This document shows positions 18,830 through 27,250 of a stretch of 64,000 bases of DNA, one piece after another (position 1 is the first letter of the stretch; each line of letters starts with the position of its first letter). A model generated the notes under the pieces. It ran no database searches, was not told where the DNA came from, and saw nothing but the letters and a program-made list of their open reading frames with translations. The stretch lies in the NCBI RefSeq assembly GCF_004342065.1, contig NZ_SLZU01000006.1, forward strand, positions 124,001 to 188,000, written 5' to 3'. This DNA is from Primorskyibacter sedentarius (GTDB taxonomy: Bacteria > Pseudomonadota > Alphaproteobacteria > Rhodobacterales > Rhodobacteraceae). The translations under genes were made by a program, and so were the position numbers.

Positions 18830-19037
18830 TCCCGCCCCATAGCAGAGGCTTTTGGCGGGTGCGACGCGATTCTTGCCCTCTGGAAGCTGAAAAACGCGTG
18901 ACGCATGGATTCAGGACGTTGCGACATCGGGCGCCATGGGTGTTCGCAGGCCTTTCCAACCGCGCAGCCCCATGCTATCGCAGCCGCGGATTTACCGGGG
19001 CAGGGCGCAAGGCCCGGCCTTTGAACAGGAGCAGATA

Positions 19038-19460
19038 ATGGCCACCGAACGTACACTCTCGATCATCAAACCCGACGCCACCAAGCGCAACCTCACCGGC
19101 AAGATCAACGCCAAGTTTGAGGAAGCAGGCCTGCGCATCGTCGCGCAAAAGCGCATCAAGCTGACCAAAGAACAGGCCGGCGTGTTCTATGCCGTGCATG
19201 CCGAGCGTCCCTTCTATGACGAACTGTGCGAATTCATGGCCTCCGAGCCGGTCGTCGTGCAGGTGCTGGAAGGCGAAGGCGCGATTGCGAAGAACCGCGA
19301 AGTCATGGGCGCGACCAACCCCGCCGATGCCGCACCTGGCACCGTCCGCGCAGAATTTGCTGAATCGGTTGGCGAGAACTCTGTCCACGGGTCGGACGCA
19401 CCGGAGACAGCAGCGGTTGAGATCGCCTACTTCTTCTCCGGCCTGGAGCTGGTGGGTTAA
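19038..19460 (+). CDS. ndk: Nucleoside diphosphate kinase
   Basis: A 140-residue enzyme that transfers the gamma phosphate between NTPs and NDPs through a phosphohistidine. The catalytic His is H117 in '[12 protein letters not shown]', the signature of the family. The N-terminal '[17 protein letters not shown]' is canonical. The frame is open from 18936, but the ATG at 19038 has AGGAGC at 19027-19032 and gives the standard length. A strong terminator follows 21 bases after the stop. It is divergent from the ABC-F gene, with about 208 bases of shared regulatory space. Confidence 0.97.
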   Translation: MATERTLSIIKPDATKRNLTGKINAKFEEAGLRIVAQKRIKLTKEQAGVFYAVHAERPFYDELCEFMASEPVVVQVLEGEGAIAKNREVMGATNPADAAPGTVRAEFAESVGENSVHGSDAPETAAVEIAYFFSGLELVG

Positions 19461-19481
19461 GACCACGGCTCAGACCGAATG

Positions 19482-19517
19482 AAAGGGGTCGCATCACAAG
19501 GATGCGGCCCCTTTTTC
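19482..19517 (+). terminator. Rho-independent terminator of ndk
   Basis: A 14-bp stem (19482-19495 with 19501-19514, one T-G pair) with a 5-base loop, followed by a T run. It begins 21 bases after the ndk stop codon, which suggests ndk is monocistronic. Confidence 0.92.
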
Positions 19518-19585
19518 ATTCGCGGATTTCTAAGCGATTTGGCCCTCCCCGGGGGGCGCACTTTGCCTGACGAGGCACGGGCGAC

Positions 19586-19990
19586 CTAGGCGGTTGCGTG
19601 ATGCGCCGTGGTGGCTGTGCCATGCCGGGCATCCACATAATCGCGCAGGAGCGCTGCATTGCGAATGTTGGCTTTGAAGCCGACGTCAAAGAGGTCACCC
19701 AGGACGGGCACCAAGCCGATCGACCAATCCAGACCGGAATTGACCGCCATGCGCCCAAGCGTGAATTTTGGCACGCCGGTGCGATGCGCCAGAAAGATAA
19801 TATAAGCACCCGGCACAAGCGCCAGCGTGTCGCCAACGCCCGGAACAAGGCCGAGAATACTGTCCCATCCCAACCGGATCGGCGTCAGTGGCACGCGGAT
19901 GGCACTGTCCATGCGGCGGGCCAGCGCCTCGGCCCTGTCGGCCGCGCGCCTGTCAGCCGCCGCATCCGGTGGGCGGTTGGCCACACTCAT
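19586..19990 (-). CDS. DUF4112 family membrane protein
   Basis: A 134-residue protein with the DUF4112 pattern: an N-terminal charged helix ('AADRAEALARRMDSAIRVP'), a hydrophobic 'LGLVPGVGDTLALVPGAYII' segment, and 'GLDWSIGLVPVLGDLFDVGFKAN'. The repeated L-V-P-G/V-x-G-D motif occurs twice. Function is unknown. The ATG at 19988-19990 overlaps the stop of the YqaE-like gene by 4 bases (ATGA), fixing the start and indicating co-translation of the two small membrane proteins. Confidence 0.87.
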   Translation of the reverse strand: MSVANRPPDAAADRRAADRAEALARRMDSAIRVPLTPIRLGWDSILGLVPGVGDTLALVPGAYIIFLAHRTGVPKFTLGRMAVNSGLDWSIGLVPVLGDLFDVGFKANIRNAALLRDYVDARHGTATTAHHATA

Positions 19991-20160
19991 GCGGCGGCAG
20001 GGCCCTTGCGGGCGATCACCCACACGGCGTGGACGATACCGGGGATATAGCCCAGAAGGGTCAGCAGGATGTTGATCCAGAAATGCTTGCCGATGCCGAC
20101 TTGCAGAAAGACGCCAAGCGGCGGAAGGATGACGGCAGCGATGATACGGATGAGGTCCAT
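19987..20160 (-). CDS. YqaE/Pmp3 family small membrane protein
   Basis: A 57-residue hydrophobic protein that is easily missed because of its length. It has the YqaE/Pmp3 (UPF0057) architecture of two transmembrane hairpin helices: 'AAVILPPLGVFLQVG' and 'FWINILLTLLGYIPGIVHAVWV', with the conserved P-P-L-G and G-Y-I-P-G-I-x-H-A elements. Pmp3 homologues influence membrane potential and salt or stress tolerance in yeast and plants; the bacterial role is poorly defined. It is coupled by ATGA to the downstream DUF4112 gene, and GGACCATCCCC lies just upstream of the ATG. Confidence 0.9.
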   Translation of the reverse strand: MDLIRIIAAVILPPLGVFLQVGIGKHFWINILLTLLGYIPGIVHAVWVIARKGPAAA

Positions 20161-20249
20161 GGGGATGGTCCTTTCGGCTGTGTTTCAGTTACCGATAGAA
20201 CGTGTGGCCCCGGCAGTTTGTTCCCGAATGCGTCGAGACAGTGTCTGGC

Positions 20250-20594
20250 TCAGCGTTTGGGCCGTTCGACCACGCCGATGGCGTCGAGCGCGGCCTCCAG
20301 CGCGGACAGGCCCTTGTCCGTACTGTGCGAAACCTCTTCCTTGAGCGTGTCGAAACGGGTGCGCAGCGCCTCTTTTTCCTTGCCCTTGCAATCGTTCCAC
20401 GGACGCCCCTGAAGCGCCATATGCAGCACGTAATAGCCGATGAAATGCGCGCGTGTCCCGGATAGCAACATGCGGCGATAGGCTTCATGGGCACCAAGTT
20501 TCCGCAGATCCTCGGCCGAGCGTATGCCCGCGCGGGCGCAGGCCTCTTCCACGGCCGGGCCAAGATTGCGGATCGAGGAAATGGGTGTGCTCAT
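20250..20594 (-). CDS. TfoX/Sxy C-terminal domain protein
   Basis: A 114-residue protein whose first 80 residues match the TfoX_C helix-hairpin-helix-like domain: 'ISSIRNLGPAVEEACARAG' then 'IRSAEDLRKLGAHEAYRRML'. The N-terminal TfoX domain found in full-length Sxy competence regulators is absent, so a role in competence should not be assumed. The tail is Glu/Lys/Arg-rich and helical. The start overlaps the stop of the upstream PEP-mutase-like gene (ATGA), so the two form an operon. Confidence 0.85.
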   Translation of the reverse strand: MSTPISSIRNLGPAVEEACARAGIRSAEDLRKLGAHEAYRRMLLSGTRAHFIGYYVLHMALQGRPWNDCKGKEKEALRTRFDTLKEEVSHSTDKGLSALEAALDAIGVVERPKR

Positions 20595-21418
20595 GCCCCT
20601 GCGCCTTTTGCCAGCAACGCATCGACCGTGTCACTGGAAATACTCTCGCTCAGCTTTGTAAAGCTGCCGTTGCCGAACATCTCTGCCGCAGCGTCGTGGA
20701 TCAGCCGGTGGGTGGCGCGGGCAAGCGCGGATCCCAGCGACAAACGTGCGACGCCTGCGGCTGCGAACTCTGCCCGCGAATGGGCGGTGAACGGTCCCGC
20801 GACAAGGGCGTTGACCGGCAGACGGGTCGCGGCGCAGATGCGTGACAGATCCGCGAAACCGGGCGGCAGCGGGATGTAGACGCAATCGGCGCCCGCCTCT
20901 TCAAAGGCTGCGATCCGGCGCAGCGCCTCTTCAAGATCATATTGCCCGTTCATCACCCCGTCTGCGCGGGCGACCAGAACCATATCGCGTGGCAAGGCTC
21001 GTGCCGCGGCACTTGCCGCGCGAATGCGCTCTGCCGCGAGGTCAGCCGGGTAGGCGGCAGCATCGGGCGGGGCGGCATCCTCGATCGACAGGCCCGCAAG
21101 CCCCGCCTCTGCCGACAGGCGGACGGTTTCGGCACAATCTTCGGGCGCGTCGCCATAGCCATTTTCGAAATCACCAGACACAGGCAGGTTCACTGCCGCC
21201 ACGAGGTCCGCCGCATGGGCCAGCGCCTCGTCACGGCTGGCCCCCTTCATATCGGGGCGCCCGAGTGTGAAGGCATGGGCCGCTGACGAGGTGGCAATCG
21301 CCTGCGCCCCCATCGCGGCCAGCATACGCGTGCTGCCCAGATCCCAGGCATTGGCAAGGATGAACGGATTGCCGGGAATGTGCAGGGCGCGGAATGCGGG
21401 GCCGGGATCATGGCGCAT
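20591..21418 (-). CDS. Isocitrate lyase / PEP mutase superfamily enzyme
   Basis: A 275-residue TIM-barrel protein of the isocitrate lyase/phosphoenolpyruvate mutase superfamily. Recognisable elements are 'ANAWDLGSTRMLAAMGAQAIATSS' (split here by motif: N-A-W-D and A-T-S-S), the Mg-binding 'GDFENGYGD', 'GLSIEDA' and 'LVARADGV'. The K-K-C-G-H loop carrying the catalytic Cys of isocitrate and methylisocitrate lyases is missing, so it is not expected to be a classical lyase. PEP mutase, oxaloacetate decarboxylase or petal-death-like activity remains possible. Start chosen at 21418; an extension to 21751 would run through noncoding sequence. Coupled to the TfoX_C gene. Confidence 0.85.
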   Translation of the reverse strand: MRHDPGPAFRALHIPGNPFILANAWDLGSTRMLAAMGAQAIATSSAAHAFTLGRPDMKGASRDEALAHAADLVAAVNLPVSGDFENGYGDAPEDCAETVRLSAEAGLAGLSIEDAAPPDAAAYPADLAAERIRAASAAARALPRDMVLVARADGVMNGQYDLEEALRRIAAFEEAGADCVYIPLPPGFADLSRICAATRLPVNALVAGPFTAHSRAEFAAAGVARLSLGSALARATHRLIHDAAAEMFGNGSFTKLSESISSDTVDALLAKGAGA

Positions 21419-21486
21419 GGGCAGGGGCCTCTTGGGTCGTGGAGGATTGGTGATTGCTTCAAGTGGGCCTTGATGCGGCGTCCCTG

Positions 21487-21834
21487 TCAATCTCTGTCCG
21501 CGATTGTCGCCTGAACTTTCTTTGGCAGTTTTGAACGGATCAGATCGTAAGAGGCAAGAAGCCTGTCGCGCAGCTCGTCCTCTTCGGCCAGCCACCAGGG
21601 CACCAGAATCCATGAGCGGTGAAAATAGGGCGCACGTTCGGCACGCCCCATTTCGATCAGGAATTGCGCCGTTTCGATATCGGCGGTCTTGACCGACACG
21701 CCCAGATCCATCGCGCCGATGCAGGCAAACATCTTGCCACCCAGTTTCCATGCGTCATGCCCACCGCCCCAGGGGTCGGAGACCTCGGCACCGGGCAGGG
21801 CGGCACATATGCGGTTGACGATTTCGCGGCTCAT
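21487..21834 (-). CDS. MmcQ/YjbR family protein
   Basis: A 115-residue protein of the MmcQ/YjbR family (CyaY-like fold, proposed DNA-binding). Typical features are 'LPGAEVSDPWGGGHDAWKLGGKMFA' (an LPG..x..P.....WK.GGK-type block), 'SVKTADIE' and the late 'SWILVPW...DELRDRLLASYDLI'. The start at 21834 ('MSREIVNRIC') fits the family; a start at 21870 would overlap the downstream end of soxR. Function in the cell is unknown. Confidence 0.88.
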   Translation of the reverse strand: MSREIVNRICAALPGAEVSDPWGGGHDAWKLGGKMFACIGAMDLGVSVKTADIETAQFLIEMGRAERAPYFHRSWILVPWWLAEEDELRDRLLASYDLIRSKLPKKVQATIADRD

Positions 21835-21862
21835 ACACGTGATCTTGCGGCAGCGTGGCGCA

Positions 21863-22324
21863 TTACTCAACCTCGCTGGCGGAATTGCCCATCAGGTAGC
21901 GCGGACCACGCCCCAGCCGCGCCGCGCGGTCCTGGGGGTTGTAAAGCCTGCAGGTCTGCAGCGACAGACATCCGCAGCCGATACAACCATCCAGCTTGTC
22001 CGACAGGGCCTGCATCTGCCGGATGCGCTGATCCAACACCCGGCGAAACCGGTTGGCAATACGGGTCCAGTCCGCCTTGGTCGGTGTGCGTTCCTGCGGC
22101 AGCGAGGCCATCTGCGCGCGGATCTCGGAAATCGAAAACCCAAGGTTCTGCGCGATCATCACGAAAGACAGCCGCCGAATGTCGGACCCGGCATATCTGC
22201 GCTGCCCCGCATCGGTCCGGTCGGGGGTGACCAGCCCTTGCTCTTCGTAGAAGCGGATAGCAGAGGGTGCCAGCCCGGTCCGATCAGAGATTTGGCCGAT
22301 GGTAAGCCCGCGTCTTTGTATCAT
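21863..22324 (-). CDS. soxR: Redox-sensitive MerR-family activator SoxR
   Basis: A 153-residue MerR-type regulator. The N-terminal winged helix covers about 8-75 ('LTIGQISDRTGLAPSAIRFY'), followed by a dimerisation helix. The [2Fe-2S] ligand motif C-x2-C-x-C-x5-C is formed by C114, C117, C119 and C125, the defining SoxR feature. Redox-cycling agents oxidise the cluster and convert the bound dimer into an activator that untwists 19-bp-spaced promoters. It is divergent from a VOC-family gene whose promoter has a 19-bp spacer and a SoxR-box-like core (22350-22380), so that gene is the likely target. No soxS is present, as expected outside enterics. Confidence 0.95.
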   Translation of the reverse strand: MIQRRGLTIGQISDRTGLAPSAIRFYEEQGLVTPDRTDAGQRRYAGSDIRRLSFVMIAQNLGFSISEIRAQMASLPQERTPTKADWTRIANRFRRVLDQRIRQMQALSDKLDGCIGCGCLSLQTCRLYNPQDRAARLGRGPRYLMGNSASEVE

Positions 22325-22349
22325 GTTGATCCAGAATGAAAGTTTGTCC

Positions 22350-22380
22350 TTGAGTTAAAGTAATGTTGAGGAACTATCCT
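22350..22380 (+). promoter_or_regulatory. SoxR-type promoter with a 19-bp spacer
   Basis: Minus-35 TTGAGT (22350-22355), a 19-base spacer and minus-10 TATCCT (22375-22380). The spacer aligned to that of the E. coli soxS promoter, as I recall it, matches at 14 of 19 positions, including an intact TTGAGGAA right half. The left half of the dyad is degenerate. The overlong 19-bp spacing is the hallmark of MerR-family promoters. It points toward the VOC gene at 22418. Confidence 0.7.
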
Positions 22381-22417
22381 GCTGAAGTCAACCAAATGAA
22401 TGATGAAGGAAAACCCG

Positions 22418-22795
22418 ATGACCCGTCTCGAACATGTCAACGTCACCGTCCCGGATGCCACGGCCACTGCTGCGATCCTGTGCGATCTGCTCAACTGGAA
22501 AATCCGTTGGGAAGGGGCCGCGCTCAACGATGGCTGGACCGTGCATGTGGGAACAGGGGACAGCTACCTCGCGCTTTACACCCCGAAAGAGGCGCCGTCC
22601 AAGGGCGCGCCACGCCATATCAGCACGGCCGCGCTGAACCATATCGGGATCGTCGTCGACGACCTTGAAGCGATTGAAAAGAAAGTGCGCGCTGCGGGCT
22701 ACACGCCGCACAGCCATGCGGATTACGAACCCGGCCGCCGCTTCTATTTCGAGGGCCCCGACGGGGTGGAATACGAAATGGTGTGCTACGACTGA
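22418..22795 (+). CDS. VOC family (glyoxalase-like) protein, probable SoxR target
   Basis: A 125-residue single-module vicinal oxygen chelate protein. It opens with 'LEHVNVTVPDATATAAILCD', with the first metal-ligand His in H-V-N, has the second half 'LNHIGIVVDDLEAIEKKV', and ends with 'FYFEGPDGVEYEMV', which supplies the Glu ligand. VOC proteins include glyoxalase I, dioxygenases and resistance proteins; specificity is not visible here. The ATG at 22418 has GAAGGA at 22404-22409. An ATG at 22400 would leave a 131-residue product but lacks a comparable site. The SoxR-like promoter just upstream suggests induction by redox-active compounds. Confidence 0.88.
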   Translation: MTRLEHVNVTVPDATATAAILCDLLNWKIRWEGAALNDGWTVHVGTGDSYLALYTPKEAPSKGAPRHISTAALNHIGIVVDDLEAIEKKVRAAGYTPHSHADYEPGRRFYFEGPDGVEYEMVCYD

Positions 22796-22807
22796 TCCCG
22801 CGCGCCC

Positions 22808-22832
22808 GCACCGGGCCGCAAGGACCCGGTGC
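22808..22832 (+). terminator. Hairpin after the VOC gene, possible terminator without T run
   Basis: A perfect 8-bp GC-rich stem (22808-22815 with 22825-22832) around a 9-base loop, 13 bases after the stop codon. No T run follows, so it may be a processing or weak termination hairpin. Confidence 0.4.
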
Positions 22833-23013
22833 CTCGCCCCCGCGAAAGCCTTTGCATCGCGCCTCGCATTCGGGTAGATCAAACCGTATGAGAACGGCGA
22901 TCTGTATTTGCGGACCGATTATCACCGGCTGACACGCTCGGCGGGCCGTTCTTCTGTTTCCTCTATGATCCGAAGTTGCTAAGCCCGCCGCGGACCCGCG
23001 CGCGAGGACGATT

Positions 23014-24414
<1,401 letters not shown>

Positions 24415-24512
24415 AATGGTCGGGAGGAAAATTGAAACCGGGGGTGGACCAAGCCGTGCCAGCGCCCGTGTCCCAGCAGTAACTCTGCCATGCAGACGTG
24501 GGGAGTGTCGTG

Positions 24513-26147
24513 ATGAGCAGTGAGAGCGAAGCGATCGGGAAAGAACGTCTCTACCTCTACGACACCACCTTGCGCGACGGGCAGCAGACGCAGGGGGTGC
24601 AGTTCTCCACGGCCGAGAAGTTGCGGATTGCGGCGGCGTTGGACGGGTTGGGGCTAGATCATGTCGAGGGCGGCTGGCCGGGGGCGAACCCCACCGACAG
24701 CGCGTTTTTCGACGAAGTGCCCGCGATGCGCGCCACGCTGGTGGCCTTTGGCATGACCAAGCGGGCCGGGCGCTCTGCTGCCAATGACGAGGTGCTGGCC
24801 GGGGTGATGAACGCACGCACGCCCTCTGTCTGTCTGGTGGGCAAGAGCCACGAGTTTCATGTGCGCACCGCGCTTGGCATCTCGCTGGAGGAGAATGTCG
24901 ATAACATCCGCGCCTCGATCGCGCATCTGGTGGCCGAGGGGCGCGAGGCACTGTTTGATGCCGAGCATTTCTTTGACGGCTACAAGTCCAACCCGGGCTA
25001 CACGCTGGAATGCCTGCATGCCGCAACCGAGGCGGGCGCGCGCTGGATCGTCCTGTGCGATACCAACGGCGGCACCTTGCCGGAAGAGATCGCGCAAATC
25101 GTGGGCGAGGTGATCGCGGCGGGCATTCCGGGCACGCGTCTGGGCATCCACACCCATAACGATACGGAAAATGCCGTTGCCGGATCGCTGGCGGCCGTGA
25201 TGGCTGGGGCGCGGCAGATTCAAGGCACGCTGAACGGGCTGGGCGAACGCTGCGGCAATGCCAACCTGACCTCTCTGATCCCGACGCTGCTGCTGAAAGA
25301 GCCCTATGCCAGCCGGTTCGAAACGGGCGTCAGCCTTGACGCGCTGGAGGGTTTGACGAAGGTCAGCCGGATGCTGGACGATATCCTCAACCGGGTGCCG
25401 CTGAAACAGGCGCCCTATGTCGGGTCATCGGCCTTTGCGCATAAGGCGGGGCTGCATGCCAGCGCGATCCTCAAGGACCCGACGACCTACGAACATATCG
25501 ATCCGGGCATGGTCGGCAACCGGCGCGTCATCCCGATGTCAAATCAGGCCGGGCAGTCGAACCTGCGGCGGCGTCTGGCCGAAGCCGGGCTGGAGGTCGC
25601 GCCTGGTGATCCCGCCCTTGCGCGCATTCTGGAACGGATCAAGGCGCGCGAATCCGAGGGCTATTCCTACGACACCGCGCAGGCGAGTTTCGAGCTGCTG
25701 GCGCGAGACGAGCTGGGGCTCGCGACAGAGTTCTTCGAGGTCAAGCGATACCGGGTGACGGTTGAGCGGCGCAAGAACAAGTATGACAAGATGGTGTCGC
25801 TGTCCGAGGCGGTTGTCGTGGTGAAGGTCGATGGCGAAAAGCGCCAGTCGGTCAGCGAGTCGATGGATGCCAGCGGTATGGATCGCGGCCCGGTCAACGC
25901 GCTCTGGCAGGCTCTGGTCAAGGATCTGGGGCAATATTCGGCCGTTCTGGCCGATATGCATCTGGTCGATTTCAAGGTGCGCATCACCCAGGGCGGGACA
26001 GAGGCCGTGACCCGCGTCATCATTGACAGCCAGGACGGACAGGGGCGGCGGTGGTCCACCGTGGGCGTCAGCGCGAACATCGTGGATGCCTCTTTCGAGG
26101 CGCTTCTGGACGCGGTGCGCTGGAAACTTATTCGCGACGCAGGCTGA
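24513..26147 (+). CDS. cimA: (R)-citramalate synthase
   Basis: A 544-residue acyl-CoA-condensing enzyme of the HMGL/LeuA family. Citramalate synthase joins pyruvate and acetyl-CoA to start the threonine-independent route to isoleucine. The metal site is 'DTTLRDGQQTQGV' (about 17-29) and the H-x-H ligands are in 'LGIHTHNDTENAVA'. 'AGLHASAILKD' is the conserved mid-region. The C-terminal LeuA regulatory/dimer domain (about 390-544) is present, so feedback control by isoleucine is plausible. The ATG at 24513 has GGGGAG at 24500-24505; a GTG at 24498 is in frame but overlaps that site. Distinguished from LeuA by the 'EGGWPGANPTD' block typical of CimA. Confidence 0.93.
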   Translation: MSSESEAIGKERLYLYDTTLRDGQQTQGVQFSTAEKLRIAAALDGLGLDHVEGGWPGANPTDSAFFDEVPAMRATLVAFGMTKRAGRSAANDEVLAGVMNARTPSVCLVGKSHEFHVRTALGISLEENVDNIRASIAHLVAEGREALFDAEHFFDGYKSNPGYTLECLHAATEAGARWIVLCDTNGGTLPEEIAQIVGEVIAAGIPGTRLGIHTHNDTENAVAGSLAAVMAGARQIQGTLNGLGERCGNANLTSLIPTLLLKEPYASRFETGVSLDALEGLTKVSRMLDDILNRVPLKQAPYVGSSAFAHKAGLHASAILKDPTTYEHIDPGMVGNRRVIPMSNQAGQSNLRRRLAEAGLEVAPGDPALARILERIKARESEGYSYDTAQASFELLARDELGLATEFFEVKRYRVTVERRKNKYDKMVSLSEAVVVVKVDGEKRQSVSESMDASGMDRGPVNALWQALVKDLGQYSAVLADMHLVDFKVRITQGGTEAVTRVIIDSQDGQGRRWSTVGVSANIVDASFEALLDAVRWKLIRDAG

Positions 26148-26469
26148 GACCTATCCGACCGGAGAGGTGGCGCCTCTCCGCCGGGGGAAGGGGTCTATCC
26201 AATTCCCACTTTGCACATAGTCGCATCAGGGGCTATGAATAGTGTCATGAGATGTGCGGACTGGTGCAACTCATGACCATCGGATCGGAGGCTGACGCCA
26301 GCAGCAGCCTATCCCCCAGGACCTGCATGCTGACGGTTATACGCTCACATGTCGCCTCCGATCCGATGATCTTCCCCCAGCTATCAAGTTCGGAAGAGTA
26401 GAGGCCGGGTCTGGTCTTCACCGCAGAGCCATTGTAACCCGCGCAGCATGATGGAACGGGATGCCGATA
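26148..26469. other. Intergenic region with two inverted repeats
   Basis: This 322-base gap follows cimA. An 8-bp hairpin (26160-26180, loop of 5) lies 12 bases after the cimA stop, with no T run, and may be a weak terminator. A second, longer inverted repeat has perfect 15-base arms at 26278-26292 and 26354-26368 separated by 61 bases. A minus-strand frame stays open across the region but has no ATG and no ribosome site, so I do not call a gene. The end nearest 26461 should hold the promoter of the next gene. Confidence 0.6.
26278..26368. repeat. 15-bp perfect inverted repeat, 61-base spacer
   Basis: The arms at 26278-26292 and 26354-26368 are exact reverse complements and unrelated to the flanking genes. 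No transposase, target duplication or T run is associated with them. It may be a structured 5' leader of the downstream gene or a remnant of a mobile element. Confidence 0.75.
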
Positions 26470-27228
26470 ATGAGCATTGAGGCCTGCGCTGCATTGGTGG
26501 AACGCGGAGATCCCTGGCGGTTTGCCTGTGCAATGGCGGCGCCGGTTGCGGCGCGGCGCGTGCTCTTCCCGCTTTATGCCTTCAATATCGAAGTGGCGCG
26601 GGCGCCCTGGGTGACGCAGGAAGCCATGATCGCCGAGATGCGCCTGCAATGGTGGCGCGACGCGCTGGAGGAGATCGCATCCGGCGGGCCCGTCCGGCGG
26701 CACGAGGTGGTCACGCCTTTGGCAGAGGTTCTGGACCCGGAGGCTGCGCGCCTTCTGGACCGGCTTGTCGAGGCGCGGCGCTGGGATATCTACCGCGACC
26801 CGTTCGAGGATGAGACCCATCTGGAACACTACCTTGAAGACACTGCCGCCATGCTGATGCGGGCCGGGGTGCGTGCGCTTGGCGGGAACGATGAAGGCGT
26901 GACCGACTATGGCTTTGGCGCGGGGCTCGCCATGTTCCTGCAGGCCGTGCCAGAGCTGGAAGCGCGCGGCCGCGTCCCGCTTGTCGATGGGCGCGAAGCC
27001 GCAATCGCGACCTTGGCGCAGGAGGGCCTTGCCCGGCTGAAACGCGGGCGCAAGGCGCTGGCATTGTCAGGGCAGTCGAAGGGAGCATTGTTCCCGGGCG
27101 TGACGGCTGCGGCCTTGTTGCGCCGGGTTGCGGCTCAGCCGGGGTTGGTTGCCGCAGGCGCCGTCCAGATGCCGGAGGCCGGGCGCAAGCTGCGTCTTAT
27201 CCGGGCTGCCGCATTGGGCTGGGTGTAA
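26470..27228 (+). CDS. Squalene/phytoene synthase superfamily protein, NDUFAF6-like
   Basis: A 252-residue all-alpha protein of the squalene/phytoene synthase superfamily, but closest in pattern to mitochondrial complex I assembly factor NDUFAF6. It shares 'LYAFNIEVARAPWVTQEAMI' and 'MRLQWWRDALEEI', where true synthases carry a D-x-x-x-D metal motif; only Asp and Glu remnants are seen here. It is shorter than phytoene synthases. A role in respiratory complex I assembly is inferred from the eukaryotic homologue; lipid synthesis seems less likely because no carotenoid or hopanoid genes are nearby. An in-frame ATG at 26461 is an alternative start. Confidence 0.82.
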   Translation: MSIEACAALVERGDPWRFACAMAAPVAARRVLFPLYAFNIEVARAPWVTQEAMIAEMRLQWWRDALEEIASGGPVRRHEVVTPLAEVLDPEAARLLDRLVEARRWDIYRDPFEDETHLEHYLEDTAAMLMRAGVRALGGNDEGVTDYGFGAGLAMFLQAVPELEARGRVPLVDGREAAIATLAQEGLARLKRGRKALALSGQSKGALFPGVTAAALLRRVAAQPGLVAAGAVQMPEAGRKLRLIRAAALGWV

Positions 27229-27250
27229 CCCACGCGGGACAGGGGCCGTG

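Noticed and set aside
20250-20594. TfoX_C protein as a competence regulator
   Set aside because: The N-terminal TfoX domain is absent and no competence genes are nearby.
26245-26430. Minus-strand frame with protein-like sequence across the inverted repeat
   Set aside because: No ATG, no ribosome site and only a GTG in poor context; the open frame is probably chance.
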